This document shows positions 1 to 6,730 of a stretch of DNA of 13,961 nucleotides, in pieces. The stretch is from an uncultured Clostridia bacterium (GTDB lineage: Bacteria > Bacillota > Clostridia > Christensenellales > Borkfalkiaceae). The DNA lies in contig CALVXL010000030.1 of NCBI GenBank assembly GCA_944369635.1, positions 1-13,961 of the forward strand. The letters run 5' to 3'. Each line of letters begins with the position of its first letter. The stretch's first letter is position 1. Under the pieces are notes generated by a model. That model was not told the DNA's origin. It searched no databases and saw only the letters and a program-made list of their open reading frames with translations. The position numbers and the translations under genes are program-made.

Positions 1-474
1 AGCTTTTTTTTTTTTTTTTTGCAGTTTCAGGTATTTAGTGATTTCAAGCAATAAGGGGGTAACGTGTCCCGCGTCGGAAAGGCGTATTATGCGTTTATTT
101 TGCATGAAAAAAGCGCTCGTATTTTTATCGTTTGCGACGAGATGTCCCAAAGTATATTGCATAGAGGATACCGTTTCCGGTAAAAGCTCTATTTCCAGAC
201 TGTAAACCTGTGTGATACAGTCGCCCGTTTTCAGCATGTGTTGGATATTCGTGTCTATAACGGCATAATCGTTGGAATATAATATCATTTCGCGCCATGT
301 TTCGCCGTTGTAATAATAAAGCGTCAATTCACCATAATAAACGTATAGGATTTCGAGTCGGTCGTGGCTGTGCGTCCAGTCGAATTTATAATTTTTCCAT
401 GTGTTTGTTGAAAAATATGTGACGTGAAACCATGCGTTCCAGTTTTTTTTGTCAAAAAATGAATGTGCTCCCAT
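1..474 (-). CDS. AraC-type transcriptional regulator, N-terminal sensor part (partial, runs off left edge)
   Basis: Reading leftward from the ATG at 474-472, an open frame of 158 codons reaches the window edge without a stop. The protein has an early aromatic stretch, then HSHDRLEILYVYYGELTLYY around residues 35-54, which fits the cupin-like arm domain of AraC/XylS regulators: H35-x-H37 followed by E-I-x-Y-V and a short beta hairpin. The DNA-binding helix-turn-helix half, normally about 100 residues at the C-terminus, would lie outside the window and is not seen. AAAGGAA at 487-481 is the ribosome binding site. It is transcribed divergently from the glycoside operon, the usual arrangement for a local sugar-responsive activator. 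The last visible codons are five lysines followed by Ala, encoded by a 17-base A run on this strand. That run may be genuine or an assembly fault at a contig end. The AraC assignment rests on the sensor domain and context only. Confidence 0.72.
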   Translation of the reverse strand, partial: MGAHSFFDKKNWNAWFHVTYFSTNTWKNYKFDWTHSHDRLEILYVYYGELTLYYYNGETWREMILYSNDYAVIDTNIQHMLKTGDCITQVYSLEIELLPETVSSMQYTLGHLVANDKNTSAFFMQNKRIIRLSDAGHVTPLLLEITKYLKLQKKKKKA

Positions 475-495
475 AATTATTTCCTTTCAATATGA

Positions 496-525
496 ATTAT
501 ATCAACAACTTTTGTGTTTTGTCAA
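496..525 (-). promoter_or_regulatory. SigA promoter of the AraC-type regulator
   Basis: On the minus strand, TTGACA (525-520) and TATAAT (501-496) are both perfect consensus boxes separated by 18 bases. Transcription should start near 489, leaving a leader of only about 15 bases that contains the AAAGGAA ribosome binding site. The ATATCAA heptamer at 499-505 overlaps the -10 box, so a protein bound there would repress this promoter, which could be autoregulation. Confidence 0.8.
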
Positions 526-543
526 CATTTTATTTTGATTTTA

Positions 544-558
544 TTGATATAATATCAA
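544..558. promoter_or_regulatory. Palindrome, possible operator
   Basis: TTGATAT-A-ATATCAA is a perfect 7-base inverted repeat with a single central base, lying between the divergent promoters. A third copy of ATATCAA occurs at 499-505, 53 bases from the copy at 552-558 (about five helical turns) and over the -10 box of the regulator promoter. The region is AT-rich, so chance similarity is possible. AraC proteins more often bind direct repeats, which the 499 and 552 copies would provide. Confidence 0.35.
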
Positions 559-573
559 ATATATGCTTATAAT
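544..573 (+). promoter_or_regulatory. Candidate promoter P1 of the rightward operon
   Basis: TTGATA (544-549, five of six consensus bases) and TATAAT (568-573, perfect) are 18 bases apart, a good SigA match. The start would be near 580. Its -35 box is the left arm of the palindrome at 544-558, so a bound regulator would block or tune it. P2 lies just downstream, and the sequence does not show which one is used. Confidence 0.5.
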
Positions 574-575
574 TC

Positions 576-586
576 ACAATAATTGT
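576..586. promoter_or_regulatory. Short palindrome next to the P2 -35 box
   Basis: ACAAT-A-ATTGT is a perfect 5-base inverted repeat ending one base before the TTGACG box. Its position suits an activator or repressor site. It is short and AT-rich, so the support is weak. Confidence 0.25.
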
Positions 587-587
587 C

Positions 588-616
588 TTGACGAAGGTAA
601 ATCCGTGTGATATGCT
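588..616 (+). promoter_or_regulatory. Candidate promoter P2 of the rightward operon
   Basis: TTGACG (588-593) and TATGCT (611-616) are 17 bases apart. TG at 608-609 gives an extended -10 element that compensates for the imperfect -10 box. The start would be near 623. A short palindrome (576-586) ends one base before the -35 box, where an activator touching the polymerase would sit. A weak promoter with an adjacent site fits AraC-type activation, but that is inference. Confidence 0.5.
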
Positions 617-637
617 AAAGACAAAATTAGGGAAAAG

Positions 638-694
638 ATGGATTATTTCAGAGTTGATTCAGAAGCGGATTTTGTAAAAATCTGCGGGAAATGA
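638..694 (+). CDS. Possible 18-residue leader peptide upstream of the GH36 gene
   Basis: An ATG at 638, preceded by AGGGAA (629-634), opens a frame of 18 codons (MDYFRVDSEADFVKICGK) ending in TGA at 692-694. It is in frame with the GH36 start at 761 but separated from it by two in-frame stops. It could be a translated leader, a chance ORF, or the decayed or mis-sequenced N-terminus of the enzyme. No attenuator structure was seen after it. Confidence 0.25.
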   Translation: MDYFRVDSEADFVKICGK

Positions 695-760
695 TCCGGC
701 GGAATTTATTTTTTTATTCGACAAAACGAAGATTGCGGACTTTGAACGGAGGCAGGAGAG

Positions 761-2842
761 ATGTTGGAATTCGGGAACATGAAGTTCATACTGGAAAAAG
801 GAAAACGCGCGCGCGCCGTGTATTCGTGCGGGGAAAGCCCGATTGCGGAATGCGTTTTGGCGGGGCAGAACAAGCTCAGCCGCGACGGGAAGCGTATTCC
901 CACCGCGGAGGGCGAAGCTTTGAAATATGTTTCTCATTCGATCGAAGGCGATACTCTTCAAATTGTTCAGGAATCGGAATCGGTTCGTTCCGTTATCTGT
1001 TTTCAAAAATATGAAGAAAGCAACGCAATGCGCGTTACTCATATTATCCGTAATATTTCCGATAAAAAAATATGTGTAAACCAGGTCAGCGCGTTTGTAG
1101 CTTACGGAATCGACGGAAATTCCATTGCAGATTTGAAGAGAGTTCATTTTTACCGTTTTTATAACAGTTGGCATTGCGAATGTCAGCCGCAACGCGCGAG
1201 CTTGTTTGAATCCGGACTTTACAGCGACGGATGGGCCAGTTTCAGTCGCGTGTACGGATTTAATAAGGGCAGTTGGTCCACGAAAGAAGAATTGCCTCAA
1301 CTGATCGTAGAGTATGGCGATAAGCGGGGATTTTCGATGGCGCAGATTGAAAGCTCAAATCATTGGTACTGGGAAATCGGCGAATGTGCGCAAGGGATTT
1401 ATTTTTATGCGGGGGGTGCGGACGCGTGGAATCATGATTGGGCGTGCGTACTGGCTCCGGGGGAGAGTTATGAAGCGCCGTCGGTAGCGCTGAGCCGCGG
1501 TGAGTCATTAAGCGACGTGATCGCAAATATGACGATGTATCGTCGCAATCGGGTAAGTACTTATGTTGCGGACGCGTCTCTTCCGGTCATTTTCAATGAA
1601 TATATGCATCTGTCATGGGACAGTCCGGAAGAGGAACGTACGCGCAAGATCGCTCCCGTCGTCGCGTCGCTCGGCGCAGACATCTACGTGATCGATTGCG
1701 GGTGGCATAACGAAGAGGACGGAAACATTATCTATCCTTATGTCGGGCAATGGAAAGAAAGCAAAAAACGTTTTGCGCACGGCGTTCAAAAAACGATAGA
1801 TTATATCCACGGTCTGGGAATGAAGGCGGGGCTGTGGCTGGAGCCGGAGATTGTAGGATATTTATGCAGTGAAATGATAAATCATTATCCGCAGAATGCA
1901 TGGTTTTTCAACGACGGTATGCCCGTGATTGTGGGCGGACGACGTTTCTTGGATTACCGTTGTCCCGAGGTTGTGGAATACATGGACCAAACGGTTGACA
2001 GAATCGTGCGGGAGTATGGTGTCGATTATCTGAAATTCGATTATAATCAGGATTGCGGTTGCGGTACGGACGGATATGGCGAAAAGCCCGGCCGCGGATT
2101 GGAGCTCGCGACAAAAGCGTTTTTCCGTTGGGTGGACGGACTCAGAAAAAGATACCCGGCTTTGATTATCGAAGGGTGCGCAAGCGGCGGACAGAGAATG
2201 GATTATCAATCTTCTTCGGAATGGGCCTTGATTTCCTCCTCCGATCAGACGGATTATAAAAAATATCCGTGGATTGTCGGCAACATTCTTGCCGCGGTAT
2301 TGCCCGAACAGGCGGGAATATGGAGTTATCCCGTCGACAGCTGGGTGAAAAATTTCCGACCGACGGAAAGTTGGGTGCAAACGCACGTTTCCGATGAGAC
2401 GGTGGCGATGAACATGGTCACGGCAATGATGGGCAGATTGCATCTTTCTTCGCACGTAGAATTGCTGAGCAAAAGTAAAAAGGACATTATCAGGGAAGGT
2501 GTGGAATACTTCAAACGGACGGCGGCGCAGAAGAAAAAATCCGTTCCGTATTTTCCGAAAGGTTTTTCGCGTTTCGGCGACAGACAGGTCGCGGCGGGGT
2601 TCATCGCGAATAAAACGCTGTATCTCGCGGTTTGGAATACCGGCGGAAGGAAAAAAGATTTCACCGTAGACGTTTCGGAACTTCGCCCGATTTCCTGCAA
2701 GCTTGCGTTTCCGCTAAGATTGCCGACGAATTTCTCTTTCGAAGACGGAAAGCTTGCCGTGCGGTTTACCGAACGGTATCAGGCGCGTTTTTTCGAAATA
2801 GAACTCGGAACGGAATCGAGTCGTTTTACAAAAAAAGTATAA
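761..2842 (+). CDS. GH36 family alpha-galactosidase (or alpha-N-acetylgalactosaminidase), cytoplasmic
   Basis: This 693-residue protein matches clan GH-D, family GH36, in length (usually about 700-740) and motifs. An N-terminal beta-sandwich (about 1-265) precedes a (beta/alpha)8 catalytic domain (about 274-600) with YVIDCGWH and GLKAGLW-like GMKAGLWLEPEIVG strands, and a small C-terminal beta domain. The expected nucleophile is D427 in YLKFDYN and the expected acid/base is D495 in SSSDQTD, 68 residues apart as in known members. GCASGGQRMD lies before the acid/base. The usual KWDMNR around the nucleophile is KFDYNQ here, followed by DCGCGTDG, so this is not the best-studied subgroup and preference for alpha-Gal over alpha-GalNAc cannot be read. 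There is no signal peptide, so it should act on imported oligosaccharides. The ATG follows GGAGGCAGGAGAG directly. It is the first gene of the operon, ahead of the transporter genes. Confidence 0.88.
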   Translation: MLEFGNMKFILEKGKRARAVYSCGESPIAECVLAGQNKLSRDGKRIPTAEGEALKYVSHSIEGDTLQIVQESESVRSVICFQKYEESNAMRVTHIIRNISDKKICVNQVSAFVAYGIDGNSIADLKRVHFYRFYNSWHCECQPQRASLFESGLYSDGWASFSRVYGFNKGSWSTKEELPQLIVEYGDKRGFSMAQIESSNHWYWEIGECAQGIYFYAGGADAWNHDWACVLAPGESYEAPSVALSRGESLSDVIANMTMYRRNRVSTYVADASLPVIFNEYMHLSWDSPEEERTRKIAPVVASLGADIYVIDCGWHNEEDGNIIYPYVGQWKESKKRFAHGVQKTIDYIHGLGMKAGLWLEPEIVGYLCSEMINHYPQNAWFFNDGMPVIVGGRRFLDYRCPEVVEYMDQTVDRIVREYGVDYLKFDYNQDCGCGTDGYGEKPGRGLELATKAFFRWVDGLRKRYPALIIEGCASGGQRMDYQSSSEWALISSSDQTDYKKYPWIVGNILAAVLPEQAGIWSYPVDSWVKNFRPTESWVQTHVSDETVAMNMVTAMMGRLHLSSHVELLSKSKKDIIREGVEYFKRTAAQKKKSVPYFPKGFSRFGDRQVAAGFIANKTLYLAVWNTGGRKKDFTVDVSELRPISCKLAFPLRLPTNFSFEDGKLAVRFTERYQARFFEIELGTESSRFTKKV

Positions 2843-2856
2843 AAAGAACGCTCTTT

Positions 2857-2879
2857 TTCTTCGGATAAAATCCGAAGAA
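2857..2879 (+). promoter_or_regulatory. Intercistronic stem-loop between GH36 and permease genes
   Basis: TTCTTCGGAT and ATCCGAAGAA form a perfect 10-base stem with an AAA loop. No T tract follows on either strand (the next bases are CGTATTAAACG), so it is not a standard intrinsic terminator. A second, weaker pairing (AAAAAGA 2841-2847 with TCTTTTT 2852-2858) shares two bases with it and could compete. It may stabilise or process the mRNA and set different levels for the enzyme and the transporter. Confidence 0.6.
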
Positions 2880-2896
2880 CGTATTAAACGAAAAAA

Positions 2897-2904
2897 AGGA
2901 GGAG
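2897..2904 (+). promoter_or_regulatory. Ribosome binding site of permease 1; start codon ambiguous
   Basis: AGGAGGAG sits only two bases (counting from AGGAGG) before the ATG at 2905, which is unusually close. A TTG at 2914 is 11 bases away. The true start could be either; the difference is three residues in a cytoplasmic tail. Confidence 0.6.
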
Positions 2905-3894
2905 ATGAGAAAATTGGAAAAGGCAATCGAAAGCGGAAACGGCGCATTGAAATCTGAAAAAGCTTTCCGTAAATCGCCGGAAGGGCAGAGCCCTAAAATC
3001 AACAAAAATACGGGGCAAAAGATTTTCCTTTTTTGCATGCTGGTTCTTCCTATCCTGCAATGGTTGATTTTCTGGCTGTATGTGAATATGCAGTCGATCA
3101 TCCTTGCGTTTCAGGATCCGCACGGAAATTTCACGTTGATGAATTTTTCGTCTTTTTGGGAAGAGTTGACGGCGACGACGGGAAAGACCATCGGCGTCGC
3201 GCTGAAAAATACGATGATCTATTTTTTTGTGGGAATATTTATTCAGCTTCCCGGTTCGCTGATCATCGCGTATTTTCTGTATAAAAAATTGTTGGGTTAC
3301 CGCGTGTTCCGCGTGATTTTTTATCTGCCTTCTATCATATCGGGCGTCGTCATGGTGGCGGCTTACAGAAGCTTGGTCGACCCCAACGGACCGCTGGAAT
3401 TTCTCGTGGAGGCGTGCGGCGGACATCTTGCGCCCGAAGGATTGCTGGCCCGCGATGCGACGGCTACGCTGATGATCGTGATATACGTTATCTGGTCAGG
3501 TTTCGGCGGGAACATGCTGTTGTTTGGCGGCGCTATGTCCCGCGTTCCCATCGACGTGCTGGAATCGGCAAAGCTGGAGGGATGCGGAAATCTGCGCGAG
3601 CTCGTACAGATCATTTTGCCGCTCGTCTGGCCGACTATCTGCACTTTGCTCATCTTTTCTTTTACGGGACTCATCAATTCGTCCGGACCGATCCTGCTGT
3701 TTACAAACGGTGAGAACGAAACGACGACTATTAATTTCTGGATATTCCTCAAGGTTTACGGACAGGCGTCGAGCGGTTCGGAAGGCGCGTTCGGTCTGGT
3801 TTCCTGCGCGGGGCTTTGTTTCACGCTGGTGACCGTTCCGATCATCTTACTGGTGCGTTGGATTTTGGAAAAAGTTCCGACGGTGGAGTATTGA
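2905..3894 (+). CDS. CUT1-type sugar ABC transporter permease (MalF/UgpA-like)
   Basis: This 329-residue integral membrane protein has six likely transmembrane segments, near residues 40-60, 103-126, 136-156, 187-210, 243-265 and 296-320. The conserved EAA loop, which docks the ATPase, is E220-SAKLEG...IILP (220-239) between segments 4 and 5. This is the binding-protein-dependent transport permease signature. It should pair with the next gene to form the channel of an oligosaccharide importer. The long charged N-terminal tail and NMQSIILAFQD after segment 1 resemble Clostridia CUT1 permeases that work with large binding proteins. The substrate is not readable from the permease, but the flanking GH36 and GH123-type genes suggest a galactose- or GalNAc-containing oligosaccharide. 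The gap to the next gene is 12 bases, so the two are probably translated together. Confidence 0.92.
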   Translation: MRKLEKAIESGNGALKSEKAFRKSPEGQSPKINKNTGQKIFLFCMLVLPILQWLIFWLYVNMQSIILAFQDPHGNFTLMNFSSFWEELTATTGKTIGVALKNTMIYFFVGIFIQLPGSLIIAYFLYKKLLGYRVFRVIFYLPSIISGVVMVAAYRSLVDPNGPLEFLVEACGGHLAPEGLLARDATATLMIVIYVIWSGFGGNMLLFGGAMSRVPIDVLESAKLEGCGNLRELVQIILPLVWPTICTLLIFSFTGLINSSGPILLFTNGENETTTINFWIFLKVYGQASSGSEGAFGLVSCAGLCFTLVTVPIILLVRWILEKVPTVEY

Positions 3895-3906
3895 GGAGGA
3901 AAAGCG

Positions 3907-4893
3907 ATGATAAAACTACAAAGAAGAAAAGTTGCGGCAGGAGTTTCCGAAGCGGGGATCGCACACAGGAAATTTGCTGTTAAAAGAAGGAGAGGCAAAG
4001 ACGAAGCGTCTATTCTGACTTTGCGCACGACGGGAGAGAAAGTCTTTTTTGGATGTGTGTTTGCATTGTTTGCGCTGTACGCGGCTTCGCTGATCTTTCC
4101 GTTTTTATATATGTTTTTCAACGCGCTGAAAGATCCTTACGAATATCTGTTGCAGGATTCTCACCTTGCGCTTCCCGAAGACTGGCTGTTTTCTAACTTT
4201 GCCGAAGCTTTCACAAAGATGAAAATAGAAGATTCCGTTGGCGAAGCGATCTATTTCCCGCAGATGTTCTTTAACAGTATATGGTATTCGATTTTTGCTA
4301 CGGCAAGCGGTGTTTTTGCCAGTGCGCTCACAAGTTATTGCATTGCGAAATATAAATTTAAAATCCGCGGGTTGCTTTACGGCGTTGCCATTTTCTCCAT
4401 GACCATTCCCATCGTCGGCAATACCGGTTCGTTTTTCAAGCTGATTTATCAGCTGGGGCTTTATAATTCGCCTATTTATCCCATCATTACGGGATTCGGC
4501 GGGTTCGGATTCAATTTTTTGGTACTGTACGGATTTTTCAAATCCCTGCCGTGGAGCTATGCGGAAGCGACGTTTATAGACGGCGGCGGACATGCGACGG
4601 TGTTTTTCAAAATCATGTTGCCCATGGCTTGGCCCGCGATGCTAACGCTTTGCATCATGGCGTTCATCGGCGCGTGGAACGACTATATGACGATGATCCT
4701 CTACATGCCCGATTTTCCCACTCTCGCTTCGGGGCTTTACGTCATCGAGGCGTCGCTTAAACGCGGCGACGGAGGAAATTATCCCGTTTATTATGCCGCT
4801 TTGATGATTTCGTGCATACCGATCATCGTGATATTTTCGGTGTTTTCCGATATCATTATGTCAAACTTCACGATCGGCGGGCTGAAAGGCTGA
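3907..4893 (+). CDS. CUT1-type sugar ABC transporter permease (MalG/UgpE-like)
   Basis: This 328-residue protein is the second permease half. Likely transmembrane segments are near residues 47-71, 122-146, 154-174, 188-211, 243-263 and 295-316. Its EAA loop, E220-ATFIDGGG...IMLP (220-239), is a good match and falls at the same residue numbers as in the partner. The C-terminus FTIGGLKG is typical of MalG-type permeases, which end with a short ATPase-contacting tail. The AGGAGG ribosome binding site begins at the last base of the upstream stop codon, seven bases before this ATG. The N-terminal 40 residues are basic and cytoplasmic, longer than in many homologues. No ATPase gene follows; a shared MsmX-type ATPase encoded elsewhere is the usual solution in Bacillota. 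Confidence 0.92.
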   Translation: MIKLQRRKVAAGVSEAGIAHRKFAVKRRRGKDEASILTLRTTGEKVFFGCVFALFALYAASLIFPFLYMFFNALKDPYEYLLQDSHLALPEDWLFSNFAEAFTKMKIEDSVGEAIYFPQMFFNSIWYSIFATASGVFASALTSYCIAKYKFKIRGLLYGVAIFSMTIPIVGNTGSFFKLIYQLGLYNSPIYPIITGFGGFGFNFLVLYGFFKSLPWSYAEATFIDGGGHATVFFKIMLPMAWPAMLTLCIMAFIGAWNDYMTMILYMPDFPTLASGLYVIEASLKRGDGGNYPVYYAALMISCIPIIVIFSVFSDIIMSNFTIGGLKG

Positions 4894-4919
4894 ATCCCGC
4901 AGGTCATAAATTAAATTCT

Positions 4920-4928
4920 TAAGGAGGT
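4920..4928 (+). promoter_or_regulatory. Very strong ribosome binding site of the binding protein
   Basis: TAAGGAGGT matches the 16S rRNA 3' end over nine bases and lies five bases before the ATG at 4934. It is the best ribosome binding site in the operon, which fits the need for excess binding protein over permeases. Confidence 0.8.
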
Positions 4929-4933
4929 TTTCC

Positions 4934-6706
4934 ATGAAAAAAATTTGCAGTGTTTTGCTGTGCGGAATTCTGTTGGTTACGACAAGCGCATTTGCCGCTT
5001 GCGGTAAAAAGGTGAAAAACACGCCGGACTTTCTCGAGGTGTATTGCGTAGACCTCGGCTATGGCACGAAATGGGTAGACGCCGTCGCCGAAAAGTTTTT
5101 CGAGCAGGACTGGGTTCAGGAAAAATATCCCGGCGCAACGATGAAAGATAACTACGATTTAAAAACAAGCGACAATAAGAGCTACGGCAGCACCCGCCTT
5201 TCCAACGAGAATGCGAATACTTTCGATCTGATGTTCGACATGTGGTTGCAAAGCAAGCTGGTGCCCAACGGCGACGTACTTGAACTGACGGAAGAAGTAT
5301 ACAACCAGAAAGTTCCCGGTGAAGATATACTTTTCAAAGACAAGATGAAGTCCGATTACGTCCGCATGAATCAATATCTCGACGCGGAAAACCCCGACAG
5401 TGAGCGGTTTTTCTCCATCTCGTGGGCAGACGGCATGGATTCCATCATTTATAATCAGGCGCTTTTGGACGAACTCATCGCGGCGCACCCCGAACTCGGT
5501 ATGGAACGGGGAGACACGCCGAATACGACGGACGAGCTGATCGCCATCTGCGAAGCGTACCGCAGCGACTGGGATAAAGCGCATACGGGTACGTACGACT
5601 GGGAGGAAGGCGGATTCGCTTTTCTGCAGTCCAAAGACGATACCTATATCACGAATATTTTCAACGTGTGGTGGGCGCAGTATGAAAGCGTAGGCGAGTT
5701 TTACAATTACTGGAACGGTATTCCCGTAGGGCAGAGCACGCCTTCTGTCGACGTATTTGAATCGCACACGGGCAGGAACGAAGCGCTCGAAGTGATGCGC
5801 AGCATCTTGCGTTATCACGGCAAACAGTATTCGGGCAATGATCTGGACGGACAGGCGTATTCCGAAATCGACGCTGGCAAAATCGGCGGATATCTCGATC
5901 CCAGCGGCTGGAGCAAGGGATTTAAAGACGTACAGTCCATCTTCCTCAACAACGACGAATGGCTCTTCCACGCCAACGGCGACTGGTTCACGGCGGAAAT
6001 GTCTTCGATGCTCGACAGACTCGGAGATAAGGCGAATAACTTTAAGACGATGCGCGTGCCCGTTATCAGCGCGCTCGGCGAAAAATACGGTATCGACGAT
6101 ACTTTGCTCTCCGCCATGGTCGATCATGTGGACGACACGAGCGTTGCCGTACCCGAATCGCTTATCAGCGGCGTGTTTAACGGTGCGGGCGGTACGAATG
6201 CGAAGGGTTTCGCTTACGAAGAGGTTCTCAATGCCGTTGCGGAAGCGAGGGGAATCGTTCACTCTATCGGCGGCGTGCACAACGGATTAATCCCCGCAAA
6301 CGCCGTTGCAAAGGAAATGGCTGTCGACTTTATGCTGTTTATGGCTACCGACATTGCGCAGGCGGCTTATGCCGAAGCAACCGACGGTTCCTGCCTGCCG
6401 TTCGAATATAATTTAAAGGAGAAAAATCCGGAACTTTACGAAAGCTTTTCCGAAATGCAGAAGACGCGTCTCGATTACTTCTATCCCGACGAAGACGTTC
6501 TCTATACCATCCAGACACTTCCCATGGAACAGCAGTTTGCATTGAATTATTACGGCAATGTCGGGACTTTCTACGAAACGGATTGGTATGTTGTACTGAG
6601 AGATCAGACCAGGCAGACGACGCCTGCGGATTACTATCGGAACACGATAAAAGAATGGACCAAAACGAAGTTCGACAACGCGCTGAAACTTGCAGGGTTG
6701 GCATAA
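4934..6706 (+). CDS. Extracellular solute-binding lipoprotein of the sugar ABC importer
   Basis: This 590-residue protein begins with a lipoprotein signal peptide (MKKICSVLLCGILLVTTSAF) ending in AAC, with C23 the expected lipidated residue. The rest looks like a family 1 (CUT1) binding protein: an early beta strand (FLEVYCVDLGYG), and a region rich in Trp and Tyr including ISWADGMDSIIYNQALLDEL (about 162-181), where such proteins typically have the hinge and the strand-helix after it. At 590 residues it is well above the usual 400-450, comparable with the larger binding proteins of complex oligosaccharide systems, so a bulky ligand is plausible. It follows the two permease genes after 40 bases and has the strongest ribosome binding site of the operon. 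It would be anchored outside the membrane and deliver glycans to the permease pair. The ligand is not known. Confidence 0.88.
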   Translation: MKKICSVLLCGILLVTTSAFAACGKKVKNTPDFLEVYCVDLGYGTKWVDAVAEKFFEQDWVQEKYPGATMKDNYDLKTSDNKSYGSTRLSNENANTFDLMFDMWLQSKLVPNGDVLELTEEVYNQKVPGEDILFKDKMKSDYVRMNQYLDAENPDSERFFSISWADGMDSIIYNQALLDELIAAHPELGMERGDTPNTTDELIAICEAYRSDWDKAHTGTYDWEEGGFAFLQSKDDTYITNIFNVWWAQYESVGEFYNYWNGIPVGQSTPSVDVFESHTGRNEALEVMRSILRYHGKQYSGNDLDGQAYSEIDAGKIGGYLDPSGWSKGFKDVQSIFLNNDEWLFHANGDWFTAEMSSMLDRLGDKANNFKTMRVPVISALGEKYGIDDTLLSAMVDHVDDTSVAVPESLISGVFNGAGGTNAKGFAYEEVLNAVAEARGIVHSIGGVHNGLIPANAVAKEMAVDFMLFMATDIAQAAYAEATDGSCLPFEYNLKEKNPELYESFSEMQKTRLDYFYPDEDVLYTIQTLPMEQQFALNYYGNVGTFYETDWYVVLRDQTRQTTPADYYRNTIKEWTKTKFDNALKLAGLA

Positions 6707-6730
6707 AAAAGAATAAGGGAGTAAAATTTA

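Noticed and set aside
4..20. T17 run as the tail of an intrinsic terminator for an upstream rightward gene
   Set aside because: No stem can be seen because the window starts three bases earlier, and the run lies in frame inside the regulator coding sequence.
4875..4920. Possible GCGGG...CCCGC hairpin across the end of the second permease gene
   Set aside because: The stem is only five bases with a long loop and no T tract, so it is probably chance.
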